From: Protaetiibacter intestinalis
GTDB lineage: Bacteria > Actinomycetota > Actinomycetes > Actinomycetales > Microbacteriaceae
Length of the DNA stretch: 64,000 nucleotides
Direction: 5' to 3'
Assembly (NCBI RefSeq): GCF_003627075.1
Contig: NZ_CP032630.1
Span: 1,364,001-1,428,000, forward strand
Part shown: in pieces, positions 19,901 through 26,757 of the stretch
Numbering within the stretch: the stretch's first letter is position 1
Layout of the letters: the number at the start of each line of letters is the position of its first letter
Notes under the pieces: model-generated
Databases searched by the model: none
Seen by the model: the letters and a program-made list of their open reading frames with translations, nothing else
Told to the model about the DNA's origin: nothing
Translations under genes and position numbers: made by a program

Positions 19901-20393
19901 GGATGCCGACGCCTGGGCCGCCGAGTTCGGCGTCGCGCGCGACGTCTCGCAGCTCGGGGTGGAGCGCGACGTGCTGCGCTACCGGCCCGCCGCGGTGACG
20001 GTGCGCCTCGCCGAGGGCGGCGCGCTCGCCGAGCTCGTGCGCGTGCTCGCCGCGGCCGCGCTCGCGCGTGCGCCGCTCGCCGTCAGCTCCGCCGTGCCGC
20101 TGCGGCTCGGGCGTCTCGCGGGCGAGCTCGGCTGGAAGGCGGTCGTCGAGCCCGACGCCGCCTTCGCGGCGCGCGCCGTGCGCGAGCTGCCCGCCCGCAT
20201 CCGCCTCGTCGGCGGGGATGCGGCCGCGCTCGCGGAGGCGCTCGACGGCTCGCCCGAGGTGGCCGTCTACGCGGGGCCCGTGACCGCCGCCGGCCGCATC
20301 GAGCTGCTGCCCTTCCTGCGCGAGCAGTCCGTCTCGATCACGGCCCACCGCTTCGGCACCCCCGACCGCGCCATGATCGCCCTGCGCGTCTAG
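16968..20393 (+). CDS. putA: bifunctional proline dehydrogenase / P5C dehydrogenase
   Basis: 1141 aa enzyme oxidising proline to glutamate. The N-terminal half carries the proline dehydrogenase barrel (VSVKVSSVAAQLS, KVRIVKGANLALE near FAD and substrate residues). From about residue 500 an aldehyde dehydrogenase domain follows, with TPPWNFPVSIP, the glutamate in LLAETSGKNA and the catalytic cysteine in GNAGQKCSA. Beyond about residue 960 comes a 180-residue C-terminal region seen in long actinobacterial PutA proteins. There is no N-terminal DNA-binding domain, so it does not regulate itself as the enterobacterial form does. I chose the ATG at 16968 because the longer in-frame ORF runs back through the reductase gene. 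P5C dehydrogenase activity can also use the product of the nearby ornithine aminotransferase. Confidence 0.93.
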   Translation: MAVSPDLPDADATIALVRRWLTAAAAAKPDPGAERLAGLLKDPDGLEFTLGFVDRVVRPDDLRVAARNFERLSRRVPRFLPWHLRALVTLGGGAGVLLPWPVIPIARRVLRGMVEHLVIDATPAKLDKSLARLRSHGARLNLNLLGEAVLGDREAARRLEGTRELLARDDVDYVSVKVSSVAAQLSLWGFDETVDRVVEHLAPLYEQAASARGTKFVNLDMEEYRDLDLTIAAFTRLLDRPSLQQLEAGIVLQAYLPDSVAALASLTEWARARVAAGGAGIKVRIVKGANLALERVDARIHGWPLATWPSKQATDTNYKRMLVAALTPEATDAVRVGVAGHNLFDLAFAWQLAVERGVEHRVEVEMLLGMASAQAQAVRADTRRLLLYTPVVHPEEFDTAIGYLVRRLEENASTENFMSAIFELADDERAFAREAERFTASLAALDTEVPPPNRTQNRLSPPLPRAPQAFRNEPDTDPALVANRVWGRGILERSATSTLGEATVAAARIADADRLDALVAAAAEAGGHWGHVPPHTRAELLDRVGEVLAVYRGRLVEVMASETGKTIAEADVEVSEAVDFAHYYAERARELGAIRDARFAPVALTVVTPPWNFPVSIPAGGVLSALAAGSAVVLKPAHQARRSGAVLAEALWEAGVPRELLTLVDLAEGELGRRLVASPAVGRVLLTGSYETAALFRSWDPELPLLAETSGKNAIVVTASADLDLAVKDLVTSAFGNAGQKCSAASLAILVGTVGESERFRRQLADAVTSLAVGYPQDPAVTVGPLIEPVAGKLARGLTVLAEGESWLVKPRQLDGTDRLWSPGVRDGVAAGSEFHRTEYFGPVLGLMRAATLDEAIELQNAVPYGLTAGIHSLDAEEVAVWLDRVQAGNLYVNRPVTGAIVRRQPFGGWKRSSVGTGAKAGGPNTLLVLGDWHPVPAAPEGDLRLDGLEARVRTLVEAFQPALDYGGFDAVRRGALSDADAWAAEFGVARDVSQLGVERDVLRYRPAAVTVRLAEGGALAELVRVLAAAALARAPLAVSSAVPLRLGRLAGELGWKAVVEPDAAFAARAVRELPARIRLVGGDAAALAEALDGSPEVAVYAGPVTAAGRIELLPFLREQSVSITAHRFGTPDRAMIALRV

Positions 20394-20396
20394 CGT
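20391..20396 (+). promoter_or_regulatory. leaderless-type -10 box of the aldo/keto reductase gene
   Basis: TAGCGT exactly 6 nt before the ATG at 20403. Its first three bases are the TAG stop codon of putA. Confidence 0.5.
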
Positions 20397-20402
20397 GGAC
20401 CC

Positions 20403-21233
20403 ATGACCATCCCCAACGTCCCCCTCAACACCGGCGCCGGCATCCCGCAGCTCGGCCTCGGCACCTGGCCGCTCGACGACGCCGAGGTCGCGGATGCGGT
20501 GGAGGCCGCCGCCGCGCTCGGCTACCGGCACATCGACACCGCCACCCGCTACGGCAACGAGGCGGGCGTCGGCGAGGGCATCCGGCGCAGCGGCATCCCG
20601 CGCGAGGAGTTCTTCGTCACGACGAAGCTCGACGGCGAGTTCCAGGGCGACGACCGCGCGATCGGCGGGCTCGAGGCGGCCCTCGACCGCATGGGCTTCG
20701 ACTACGTCGACCTGCTGCTCATGCACTGGCCGCTGCCGCAGCGGGGGCTCTACGTCGACACCTGGCGCACCTTCGAGCGGCTGCACGCCGACGGGCGGGC
20801 GCGGGCGATCGGCGTCTCCAACTTCCGGGTGGAGCACCTCGAGACCCTGCTGGCCCAGACGGAGGTGGTGCCCGCGGTCAACCAGATCCAGCTGAACCCG
20901 CACATCACCCGGCCCGCGCAGCGCGCCTACGGGGCCGAGCACGGCATCGTCACCGAGTCGTGGAGCCCGCTCGGCGGTCAGGGCGCGGGCGTGCTCGGCG
21001 AGCGGGTCGTGGTCGAGCTCGCGGAGCGTCTCGGCCGCACCCCCGCGCAGGTGGTGCTGCGCTGGCACGTGCAGCAGGGGCTCGTGGTGATCCCCAAGTC
21101 GGCGAGCCCGGAGCGGATGCGCGACAACCTCGCCATCTTCGACTTCACCCTCGACGACGCGGCCCTCGCCTCTCTCGCGACCCTCTCCCACGGCCCCGAC
21201 GCGGGCGTCGACTCGAACACCGCCGGCCACTGA
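20403..21233 (+). CDS. aldo/keto reductase (AKR5-like)
   Basis: 276 aa NADPH-dependent carbonyl reductase. The AKR tetrad is visible: Asp in YRHIDTATRYGNE, Tyr six residues on, Lys in FVTTKLDG and His in LLLMHWPLP. GVSNFRVEHLE and the cofactor motif VVIPKSASPERMRDN match the 2,5-diketo-gluconate reductase group, though substrate choice in this family is broad and cannot be named. Starts 9 nt after putA ends, with a possible leaderless promoter. Confidence 0.9.
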   Translation: MTIPNVPLNTGAGIPQLGLGTWPLDDAEVADAVEAAAALGYRHIDTATRYGNEAGVGEGIRRSGIPREEFFVTTKLDGEFQGDDRAIGGLEAALDRMGFDYVDLLLMHWPLPQRGLYVDTWRTFERLHADGRARAIGVSNFRVEHLETLLAQTEVVPAVNQIQLNPHITRPAQRAYGAEHGIVTESWSPLGGQGAGVLGERVVVELAERLGRTPAQVVLRWHVQQGLVVIPKSASPERMRDNLAIFDFTLDDAALASLATLSHGPDAGVDSNTAGH

Positions 21234-21255
21234 CCCGTCGTTCCGCCACCTGTCA

Positions 21256-21320
21256 TCGCTGAGTGGTCGGTTTCTGGCCCCATTCCTTCGGTTTGGGGCC
21301 AGAAACCGACCACTCAGCGA
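21256..21320. repeat. family B inverted repeat (GGTCGGTTTCTGGCCCC word)
   Basis: A perfect 27-bp inverted repeat: left arm 21256-21282, right arm 21294-21320, with an 11-nt loop. It lies between the convergent aldo/keto reductase and gntR genes, as a bidirectional terminator would. A sister copy is at 26699-26757. Confidence 0.9.
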
Positions 21321-21327
21321 CGGGGGC

Positions 21328-21663
21328 TCAGGCGCGCAGCGCCGCCTCCACGAGCTCGCGCACGCGCTCGGCGGGGATGCCGGCCTCGCGCGCCGCGGCG
21401 GCCAGCTGGGCGGCGAGCTCCTGCACGCGACGCTCGCCGGCATCCGCCGACCACGCCACGATGGTGCCCGCGCGGCCGTGCGTCTCGATGGCGCCGGCCG
21501 CCTCGAGCTCCTTGTAGGCGCGCGCGACCGTGCCGGGCGCGAGGCCCAGCTCCTCGGCGAGGCCGCGCACGGTGGGCAGGCGCGACCCCGCGGGGCGGGT
21601 GCCGTCCCGCATCTCGGCGAGCAGGCGTGCCCGCAGCCGCTCGTACGGCGCCGGCTCGGTCAT
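21328..21663 (-). CDS. short GntR-family regulator (YtrA type)
   Basis: 111 aa. A winged helix-turn-helix (RLPTVRGLAEELGLAPGTVARAYKELEAAG) is followed by a short C-terminal helix region of the YtrA subfamily, with no ligand-binding domain of FadR or HutC size. Its ATG overlaps the stop of the upstream Lrp gene by one base, so the two regulators are co-translated. YtrA-type regulators usually control nearby ABC exporters; none lies adjacent here, so its target is open. Confidence 0.85.
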   Translation of the reverse strand: MTEPAPYERLRARLLAEMRDGTRPAGSRLPTVRGLAEELGLAPGTVARAYKELEAAGAIETHGRAGTIVAWSADAGERRVQELAAQLAAAAREAGIPAERVRELVEAALRA

Positions 21664-22100
21664 CAGTCGTAGCTGCGGTGGATGAGGTGGCTGAGCACGA
21701 TCGCGCTGCGGGTGTGGTCGACGCTCGGCGCGATGCGCACGCGCTCGAGCGCGTCCTCGAGGGAGGGGATGTCGCGCGAGCGGATGTGCACCACGGCATC
21801 CGCGGAGCCGGTGACGGTCGAGGCGTCGACGACCTCGGGCACCTGGGAGAGGATGCGCTTGAGCTCCTCGGGGGCGACCGTGCCGCGGCAGAACAGCTCG
21901 ACGTACGCCTCGGTCGCCATGCCGTCGACGGCGGGGTCGACCTGGATGGTGAACGCCCGGATGACGCCGTCGGCGACGAGCCGGTCGACGCGCCGCTTCA
22001 CCGCGGAGGCCGAGAGTCCCACCCGGTCGCCGATGTCGCCGTAGCCGGCGCGTGAGTTCTGGCGGAGCAGGTCGAGGATGCCGTAGTCGATGTTGTCCAC
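21663..22100 (-). CDS. Lrp/AsnC-family regulator
   Basis: 145 aa. The N-terminal helix-turn-helix (IDYGILDLLRQNSRAGYGDI...SASAVKRRVDRL) is followed by the RAM effector-binding domain. I chose the GTG at 22100 because TACACT lies exactly 6 nt upstream and Lrp proteins begin just before this helix; the longer ORF adds 32 unlikely residues. Divergent from the arginine dihydrolase-ornithine aminotransferase operon with a 104-nt spacer, so it is a likely activator or repressor of arginine catabolism, probably with arginine or ornithine as effector. Confidence 0.9.
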   Translation of the reverse strand: MDNIDYGILDLLRQNSRAGYGDIGDRVGLSASAVKRRVDRLVADGVIRAFTIQVDPAVDGMATEAYVELFCRGTVAPEELKRILSQVPEVVDASTVTGSADAVVHIRSRDIPSLEDALERVRIAPSVDHTRSAIVLSHLIHRSYD

Positions 22101-22106
22101 CCGGCG

Positions 22107-22112
22107 AGTGTA
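22107..22112 (-). promoter_or_regulatory. leaderless-type -10 box of the lrp gene
   Basis: TACACT on the minus strand, exactly 6 nt before the GTG start at 22100. Confidence 0.5.
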
Positions 22113-22204
22113 CGCGGATTCGTTGCGCGCGCTCCGCACAGCGCGCAGTTTTCGTGCAGCACACGCCTGAACGCACCGGATGCCTGCGTGGGACACTGGG
22201 CATC

Positions 22205-23053
22205 ATGACGATGACCGAGACCGCGCAGGCCACCATCGAGCGCCGCGCCACCCACCGCACCGTCCTCATGTGCGAGCCCTCGCACTTCACCGTGAGCTAC
22301 CGCATCAACCCGTGGATGCATCCCGAGAACCCCACCGACACCGGCAACGCGGTCGAGCAGTGGCGCACGCTCTACGAGCTCTACCTCGAGCTCGGCTTCG
22401 ACGTGCACCTCATCGACCCCGTCGAGGGCCTGCCCGACATGGTCTACGCCGCCAACGGCGGCTTCGTGCTCGACGGCATCGCCTACGGCGCCCGCTTCCA
22501 GTTCCCCGAGCGCGGCCCCGAGGGCCCCGCCTACATGGACTGGTTCGGCGCCCACGGATTCGAGGTGCGCGAACCCGTCTCCACCAACGAGGGCGAGGGC
22601 GACTTCCTGCTCGTCGGCGACACCATCTACGCGGGCACCGGGTTCCGATCGGATGCCGCGAGCCACGACGAGCTGCGGCGCATCTACCAGCGCGAGGTGG
22701 TCACCCTGACCCTCGTCGACCCGAGCTTCTACCACCTCGACACTGCCTTCGCCGTGCTCGACTCCGCCGGCGGGCCGGCATCCGTCGCCTACCTGCCGAA
22801 GGCCTTCGACGACGCGAGCCGCGCCATCCTCGAGGAGCGCTTCCCGGAGGCGATCCACGTGACCGACGAGGACGCCGCCGTGCTCGGACTCAACTCGTTC
22901 AGCGACGGGCGCAACGTCGTCATCGCCTCCCGCGCGACCGACTTCGAGCGCCAGCTGCGCGAACGCGGGTACGTGCCGCACGGCGTCGACCTCTCCGAGC
23001 TGCTGCTCGGCGGCGGCGGCGTGAAGTGCTGCACCCTGGAGCTGCGCCGATGA
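22205..23053 (+). CDS. probable arginine dihydrolase (DDAH/amidinotransferase superfamily)
   Basis: 282 aa guanidine-modifying enzyme. Automated annotation would say dimethylargininase. The catalytic His is in SFYHLDTAF (H177) and the Cys in the C-terminal GGGVKCCTLEL (C275). The N-terminal MCEPSHFTVSYRINPWM and the GTGFRSD segment resemble the dihydrolase domain of cyanobacterial ArgZ/AgrE more than DDAH. Where DDAH has an acidic pair (FVEDPV in the Pseudomonas enzyme, from memory), this protein has YAANGG with Asn84, matching the Asn linked to dihydrolase activity in ArgZ. It would turn arginine into ornithine, two ammonia and CO2. The stop overlaps the ornithine aminotransferase start by 4 nt, which fits ornithine as product. 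Confidence 0.78.
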   Translation: MTMTETAQATIERRATHRTVLMCEPSHFTVSYRINPWMHPENPTDTGNAVEQWRTLYELYLELGFDVHLIDPVEGLPDMVYAANGGFVLDGIAYGARFQFPERGPEGPAYMDWFGAHGFEVREPVSTNEGEGDFLLVGDTIYAGTGFRSDAASHDELRRIYQREVVTLTLVDPSFYHLDTAFAVLDSAGGPASVAYLPKAFDDASRAILEERFPEAIHVTDEDAAVLGLNSFSDGRNVVIASRATDFERQLRERGYVPHGVDLSELLLGGGGVKCCTLELRR

Positions 23054-24273
23054 CCGCCGAGCTCGCCTCCGAGACCGCCCGCTACCTCGAGCAGGCCGAG
23101 GAGTACGGCGCCCACAACTACCACCCGCTGCCGATCGTCGTGTCGGAGGCGTTCGGCGCCTGGGTGACGGATGTCGACGGCAAGCGCTACCTGGACTGCC
23201 TGGCCGCCTACTCCGCGCTCAACTTCGGGCACGGGCATCCGGTGCTCGTCGACGCCGCCAAGGCGCAGCTCGACCGGGTGACCCTCACCAGTCGCGCGTT
23301 CCACAACGACCGGCTGGGGCCGTTCCTGGAGGGCCTCGCGAAGCTCGCCGGCAAGCAGATGGTGCTGCCGATGAACACGGGCGCCGAGGCGGTCGAGTCG
23401 GCCGTCAAGATCGCGCGTGCCTGGGGCTACCGGGTGAAGGGCGTCGAGCCGGGGCGCGCCAAGATCATCGTGGCCGAGGGCAACTTCCACGGCCGCACCA
23501 CGACCATCATCAGCTTCTCCACCGACCCGGAGGCACGCGCCGACTTCGGCCCGTACACGCCGGGCTTCGTCGCGGTGCCGTACGGCGACGCGGACGCGCT
23601 CGCCGCGGCCATCGACGACGACACGGTGGCCGTGCTGATCGAACCCATCCAGGGTGAGGCGGGCATCATCATCCCCCCAGATGAGTACCTTCCCGAGGTG
23701 CGCCGCCTCACCCGTTCCTCCAACGTGCTGTTCATCGCCGACGAGATCCAGTCGGGGCTCGGACGCACCGGGGCGACATTCCAGTGCGACAACGCGGGCG
23801 TCATCCCCGACCTCTACCTGCTCGGCAAGGCGCTCGGCGGCGGCATCGTGCCGGTGAGCGCGGTCGTGGGCGATGCGGATGTGCTGGGCGTGCTGCGTCC
23901 GGGCGAGCACGGGTCGACGTTCGGCGGCAACCCGCTCGCGGCGGCCGTCGGCCTCGCGGTGGTGGGGCTGCTCGAGTCGGGCGACTACCAGCGGCGTGCG
24001 GCGGCGCTCGGTGAGCACCTGCGGGGGCGCCTCGAGGCGCTCATCGGACGCGGCGTGCTGGCGGTGCGGGTCGCGGGGCTGTGGGCGGGTGTCGACATCG
24101 ACCCGGCCCTGGCATCCGGGCGCCGCGTCGCCGAGCTGCTCGCCGAGCGCGGGGTGCTCGCGAAGGACACCCACGGCTCGACGATCCGCCTCGCGCCCCC
24201 GATCGTCATCGAGCAGGACGAGCTCGACTGGGCCGTCGACCAGCTCGAGGCCGTGCTCGCCTCGCTCGCCTGA
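23050..24273 (+). CDS. rocD: ornithine aminotransferase
   Basis: 407 aa class III PLP transaminase giving glutamate-5-semialdehyde from ornithine. NTGAEAVESAVKIARAWGY, the FIADEIQSGLGRTG aspartate region and the Schiff-base lysine in YLLGKALGGGIVPVSAV are present, and the N terminus (AEEYGAHNYHPLPIV) is typical of RocD. Translationally coupled to the upstream dihydrolase. The product cyclises to P5C, which PutA (16968-20393) can oxidise to glutamate, so this part of the window can take arginine to glutamate. Confidence 0.93.
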   Translation: MTAELASETARYLEQAEEYGAHNYHPLPIVVSEAFGAWVTDVDGKRYLDCLAAYSALNFGHGHPVLVDAAKAQLDRVTLTSRAFHNDRLGPFLEGLAKLAGKQMVLPMNTGAEAVESAVKIARAWGYRVKGVEPGRAKIIVAEGNFHGRTTTIISFSTDPEARADFGPYTPGFVAVPYGDADALAAAIDDDTVAVLIEPIQGEAGIIIPPDEYLPEVRRLTRSSNVLFIADEIQSGLGRTGATFQCDNAGVIPDLYLLGKALGGGIVPVSAVVGDADVLGVLRPGEHGSTFGGNPLAAAVGLAVVGLLESGDYQRRAAALGEHLRGRLEALIGRGVLAVRVAGLWAGVDIDPALASGRRVAELLAERGVLAKDTHGSTIRLAPPIVIEQDELDWAVDQLEAVLASLA

Positions 24274-24300
24274 CCGTCCCGTCCTCACCGACGAGCGATC

Positions 24301-24423
24301 CCATCTCAAGGAGATGAACCACCCATCTCAAGGAGAGGGCGACCTCACCCGGCTCGGGGGTCACGCGTGTCGACATCAGCCCCATCGCATCCTTGAGATG
24401 GGATGCCCGACTCCTTGAGATGG
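24301..24423. repeat. family D double inverted repeat (CCATCTCAAGGA word)
   Basis: Two direct copies of CCATCTCAAGGAG (24301-24313, 24323-24335) face two inverted copies (TCCTTGAGATGG at 24390-24401 and CTCCTTGAGATGG at 24411-24423). This makes a nested inverted repeat with a central region of about 54 nt. It fills most of the spacer between rocD and the downstream oxidoreductase gene. Confidence 0.85.
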
Positions 24424-24455
24424 GAGGCCGGCGGCGCGCGGCAGCGGGCGACCGA

Positions 24456-24461
24456 TAGCGT
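24456..24461 (+). promoter_or_regulatory. leaderless-type -10 box
   Basis: TAGCGT exactly 6 nt before the GTG start at 24468. Confidence 0.55.
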
Positions 24462-24467
24462 TCGGGG

Positions 24468-25490
24468 GTGAGCTTCGTCTTCCCCGAACCCACCCACGTG
24501 CCGCTGCGGGGCGGCGCGGTGCGGCGCTGGGGGGTGCTCGCGCCCGGCGCGATCGCCCGCGACTGGGTGGATGCGGTGCACCGCTACACCGATCAGCGGG
24601 TCGTGGCGGTCGCCTCGCGCTCCGCCCCGCGCGCCGAGGCCTTCGCGCGCGAGCACGGCATCCGCACCCACTACGCCTCCTACGAGTCGCTCGTCGCCGA
24701 CCCCGAGGTCGACGTCGTGTACATCGCGGCGCCGCACACCGAGCACCGGCGACTCGCGCTGCTCGCGATCGACGCGGGCAAGCACGTGCTCGTCGAGAAG
24801 CCGATGGGGGTCTCGGCGGCCGACGCGCTCGAGATCGTGCTCGCCGCGCGCACCGCGGGCGTGTTCGCGATGGAGGCGATGTGGTCGCGCTTCCTGCCGC
24901 AGACGACGATCATCCGCCGGCTGCTCGACGACGGCGTGCTCGGTGCGCCCGCCGGGGCCGCGGCCACCTTCGCGGGCCGCTTCGAGTACGACCCGCACAG
25001 CCGCGCCTTCGACCCGGCGCTCGGCGGCGGCAGCCTGCTCGACCTGGGCGTCTACACGCTGTGGTGGTCGCAGTTCGTGCTCGGCCGGCCCGAGACGATC
25101 TCGGCCTCCGGCGAGCTCGCGCCGACCGGGGTGGATGCGGATGCGCGCGTCGTGCTCGGCTACGGGCCCGAGGTGTCGGCGAGCTCGTTCACGAGCATGA
25201 CGGTGGAGCTGCCGATCACGGCGATGGTGGCGGGCTCGAACGGGCTGAAGCTCGAGGTGGAGCCGTTCGTCGGCCCGGGCGGCTTCCGTCTCGGGCGGCT
25301 CGACGGCGGCAACGCCTACTGGGAGGACGAGACGGGCATGCGCTGGCGCGACGGGCTCGCCTACCAGGCGGCCGCCGTGGCTCAGCACCTCTCCGACGGC
25401 CTGCTCGAGGCCCCCGAGCATCCGCTCGAGGCGACCCTCGACATCCTGAGCACCATCGACGAGGCCCGCCGCCAGCTCGGCGCCGCCTAG
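24468..25490 (+). CDS. Gfo/Idh/MocA-family oxidoreductase
   Basis: 340 aa NAD(P)-dependent dehydrogenase. The N-terminal Rossmann fold begins at RRWGVLAPGAIARDW. The family signature VLVEKPMGVS holds the conserved Lys, and the C-terminal domain carries GGGSLLDLGVYTLWW. Likely acts on a cyclic polyol or sugar; trans-1,2-dihydrobenzenediol dehydrogenase-like members share this look. It is flanked by two different intergenic palindromes (families D and A) and stands alone, so its pathway is unknown. Confidence 0.85.
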   Translation: MSFVFPEPTHVPLRGGAVRRWGVLAPGAIARDWVDAVHRYTDQRVVAVASRSAPRAEAFAREHGIRTHYASYESLVADPEVDVVYIAAPHTEHRRLALLAIDAGKHVLVEKPMGVSAADALEIVLAARTAGVFAMEAMWSRFLPQTTIIRRLLDDGVLGAPAGAAATFAGRFEYDPHSRAFDPALGGGSLLDLGVYTLWWSQFVLGRPETISASGELAPTGVDADARVVLGYGPEVSASSFTSMTVELPITAMVAGSNGLKLEVEPFVGPGGFRLGRLDGGNAYWEDETGMRWRDGLAYQAAAVAQHLSDGLLEAPEHPLEATLDILSTIDEARRQLGAA

Positions 25491-25491
25491 T

Positions 25492-25557
25492 CCGCGAAAG
25501 TACGCACTTTTGGGGCGTTCGGGGCCCTGGGCGCCCCAAAAGTACGTACTTTCGCGG
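25492..25557. repeat. family A inverted repeat, second copy
   Basis: 26-bp arms at 25492-25517 and 25532-25557 with a single mismatch, starting one base after the TAG stop of the upstream oxidoreductase gene. It shares the core AAAGTACGTACTTTTGGGGC word with 8701-8765 and extends the stem at the base with CCGCG/CGCGG. Confidence 0.88.
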
Positions 25558-25568
25558 AGGGGGGCGCG

Positions 25569-25574
25569 TAGCGT
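25569..25574 (+). promoter_or_regulatory. leaderless-type -10 box
   Basis: TAGCGT exactly 6 nt before the GTG at 25581; a GGAGGG spacer follows but sits against the start codon, too close to act as a ribosome site. Confidence 0.5.
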
Positions 25575-25580
25575 GGAGGG

Positions 25581-26702
25581 GTGAGCGGGCTGAGCGCGGA
25601 ACTGCTGGAGCGGATGCGGGAGCGGGCCCCCGGGTACGACCGGGAGAACCGCTTCTTCGACGAGGACCTGGCCGAGCTGCGGGCGGCCGGGTACCTGCGG
25701 CCGCGCTCCCTGCTCGAGAGCGTGCGCGACCAGCGGCTGCTCGCCGCCTTCGCGCCCGCGACGGCGCTCGCGGTCAACATGCACCTCGTCGTGGTGGGCA
25801 TCGCCCGCACCCTCGCCGAGCGCGGCGACGACTCCCTCGAGTGGGTGCTCGCGGATGCCGAGGCCGGCGAGCTGTTCGCCTTCGGCAACTCGGAGCCCGG
25901 CAACGACCTCGTCATGTGGGACTCGCTCACGACCGCCGAACGCGTGGAAACCCCCGTCGCCGGTTACGCTTTCACGGGCACCAAGATCTTCACCTCGCTC
26001 GCCCCCGCCTGGACGCGCCTCATCGTCTTCGGCAAGCAGACCGACGGGCCGGACGGCCCGCGCCTCGTGCACGGCATCCTCACCCGCGACGACCCCGGCG
26101 TCACCACCCTCGACGACTGGGACACCCTCGGCATGCGCGCCACCCAGTCCCGCACCACGAGACTCGACGGCGCCGTCGTGCCCGACGCGCGCATCGTGCG
26201 CTTCCTGCCGGTCGGCCCGAACGCCGACCCGTTCATCTTCGCCCTGTTCGCCAACTTCCTGCTGCTCATCGGCGCCGTCTACGCCGGCATCGCCGACCGC
26301 GCGCTCGAACTCGCCGCGGAGGCCGCCCACCGCCGCACGAGCCTCAAGAACGGCGGGGCCCCGTACTCGGCCGACCCCGACATCCGCTGGCGCGTGGCGG
26401 ATGCGGCGCTCGCCCTCGACGCCCTCGCCCCGCAGCTCGAGACCCTGGCCCGTGACGTCGACGAGCAGGCCGATCGCGGGGCGCGCTGGTTCCGCGAGCT
26501 CACCGGCGCGAAGCACCGGGCGACCGAGACGGCCCGGCACGTGGTCGACCAGGCGATGCGGGTGGCGGGCGGAGGCGGCTACCGCAGCTCGAGCGAGCTG
26601 GCCCGGCTGCAGCGCGACGTGCTCGCCGGCATCTACCACCCCTCCGACACCGAGTCGGTGCACGCGACCGTCGCCCAGAACCTCCTCGGCCCCCTGCCCT
26701 GA
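25581..26702 (+). CDS. acyl-CoA dehydrogenase-fold protein
   Basis: 373 aa flavoprotein of the acyl-CoA dehydrogenase superfamily, with the middle-domain signature AFGNSEPGND, YAFTGTKIFTSLAP and the C-terminal helical domain (AGGGGYRSSSELARLQRD). I do not see a clear catalytic glutamate in the usual place, and the overall look (small, broad N-terminal pocket) also fits the flavin monooxygenase branch such as DszC. Its substrate is unknown. The last two bases of the coding region plus the stop codon belong to a family B palindrome. Confidence 0.8.
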   Translation: MSGLSAELLERMRERAPGYDRENRFFDEDLAELRAAGYLRPRSLLESVRDQRLLAAFAPATALAVNMHLVVVGIARTLAERGDDSLEWVLADAEAGELFAFGNSEPGNDLVMWDSLTTAERVETPVAGYAFTGTKIFTSLAPAWTRLIVFGKQTDGPDGPRLVHGILTRDDPGVTTLDDWDTLGMRATQSRTTRLDGAVVPDARIVRFLPVGPNADPFIFALFANFLLLIGAVYAGIADRALELAAEAAHRRTSLKNGGAPYSADPDIRWRVADAALALDALAPQLETLARDVDEQADRGARWFRELTGAKHRATETARHVVDQAMRVAGGGGYRSSSELARLQRDVLAGIYHPSDTESVHATVAQNLLGPLP

Positions 26703-26757
26703 TCGGTCGGTTTTTGGCCCCAAACCACCGGTTTGGGGCCAAAAACCGACCAGTCAG
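26699..26757. repeat. family B inverted repeat, second copy, carrying both stop codons
   Basis: 28-nt arms (26699-26726 and 26730-26757) with two mismatches and a 3-nt loop. The left arm contains the TGA stop of the acyl-CoA dehydrogenase gene (26700-26702); the right arm contains the TGA stop of the convergent esterase gene (26754-26756, minus strand). The core is related to 21256-21320 but reads GGTTTTTGGCCCC. Confidence 0.9.

Noticed and set aside
22052..22204. N-terminal extension of the arginine dihydrolase (51 residues)
   Set aside because: It would run through the lrp gene start and promoter; the family begins at the ATG at 22205.
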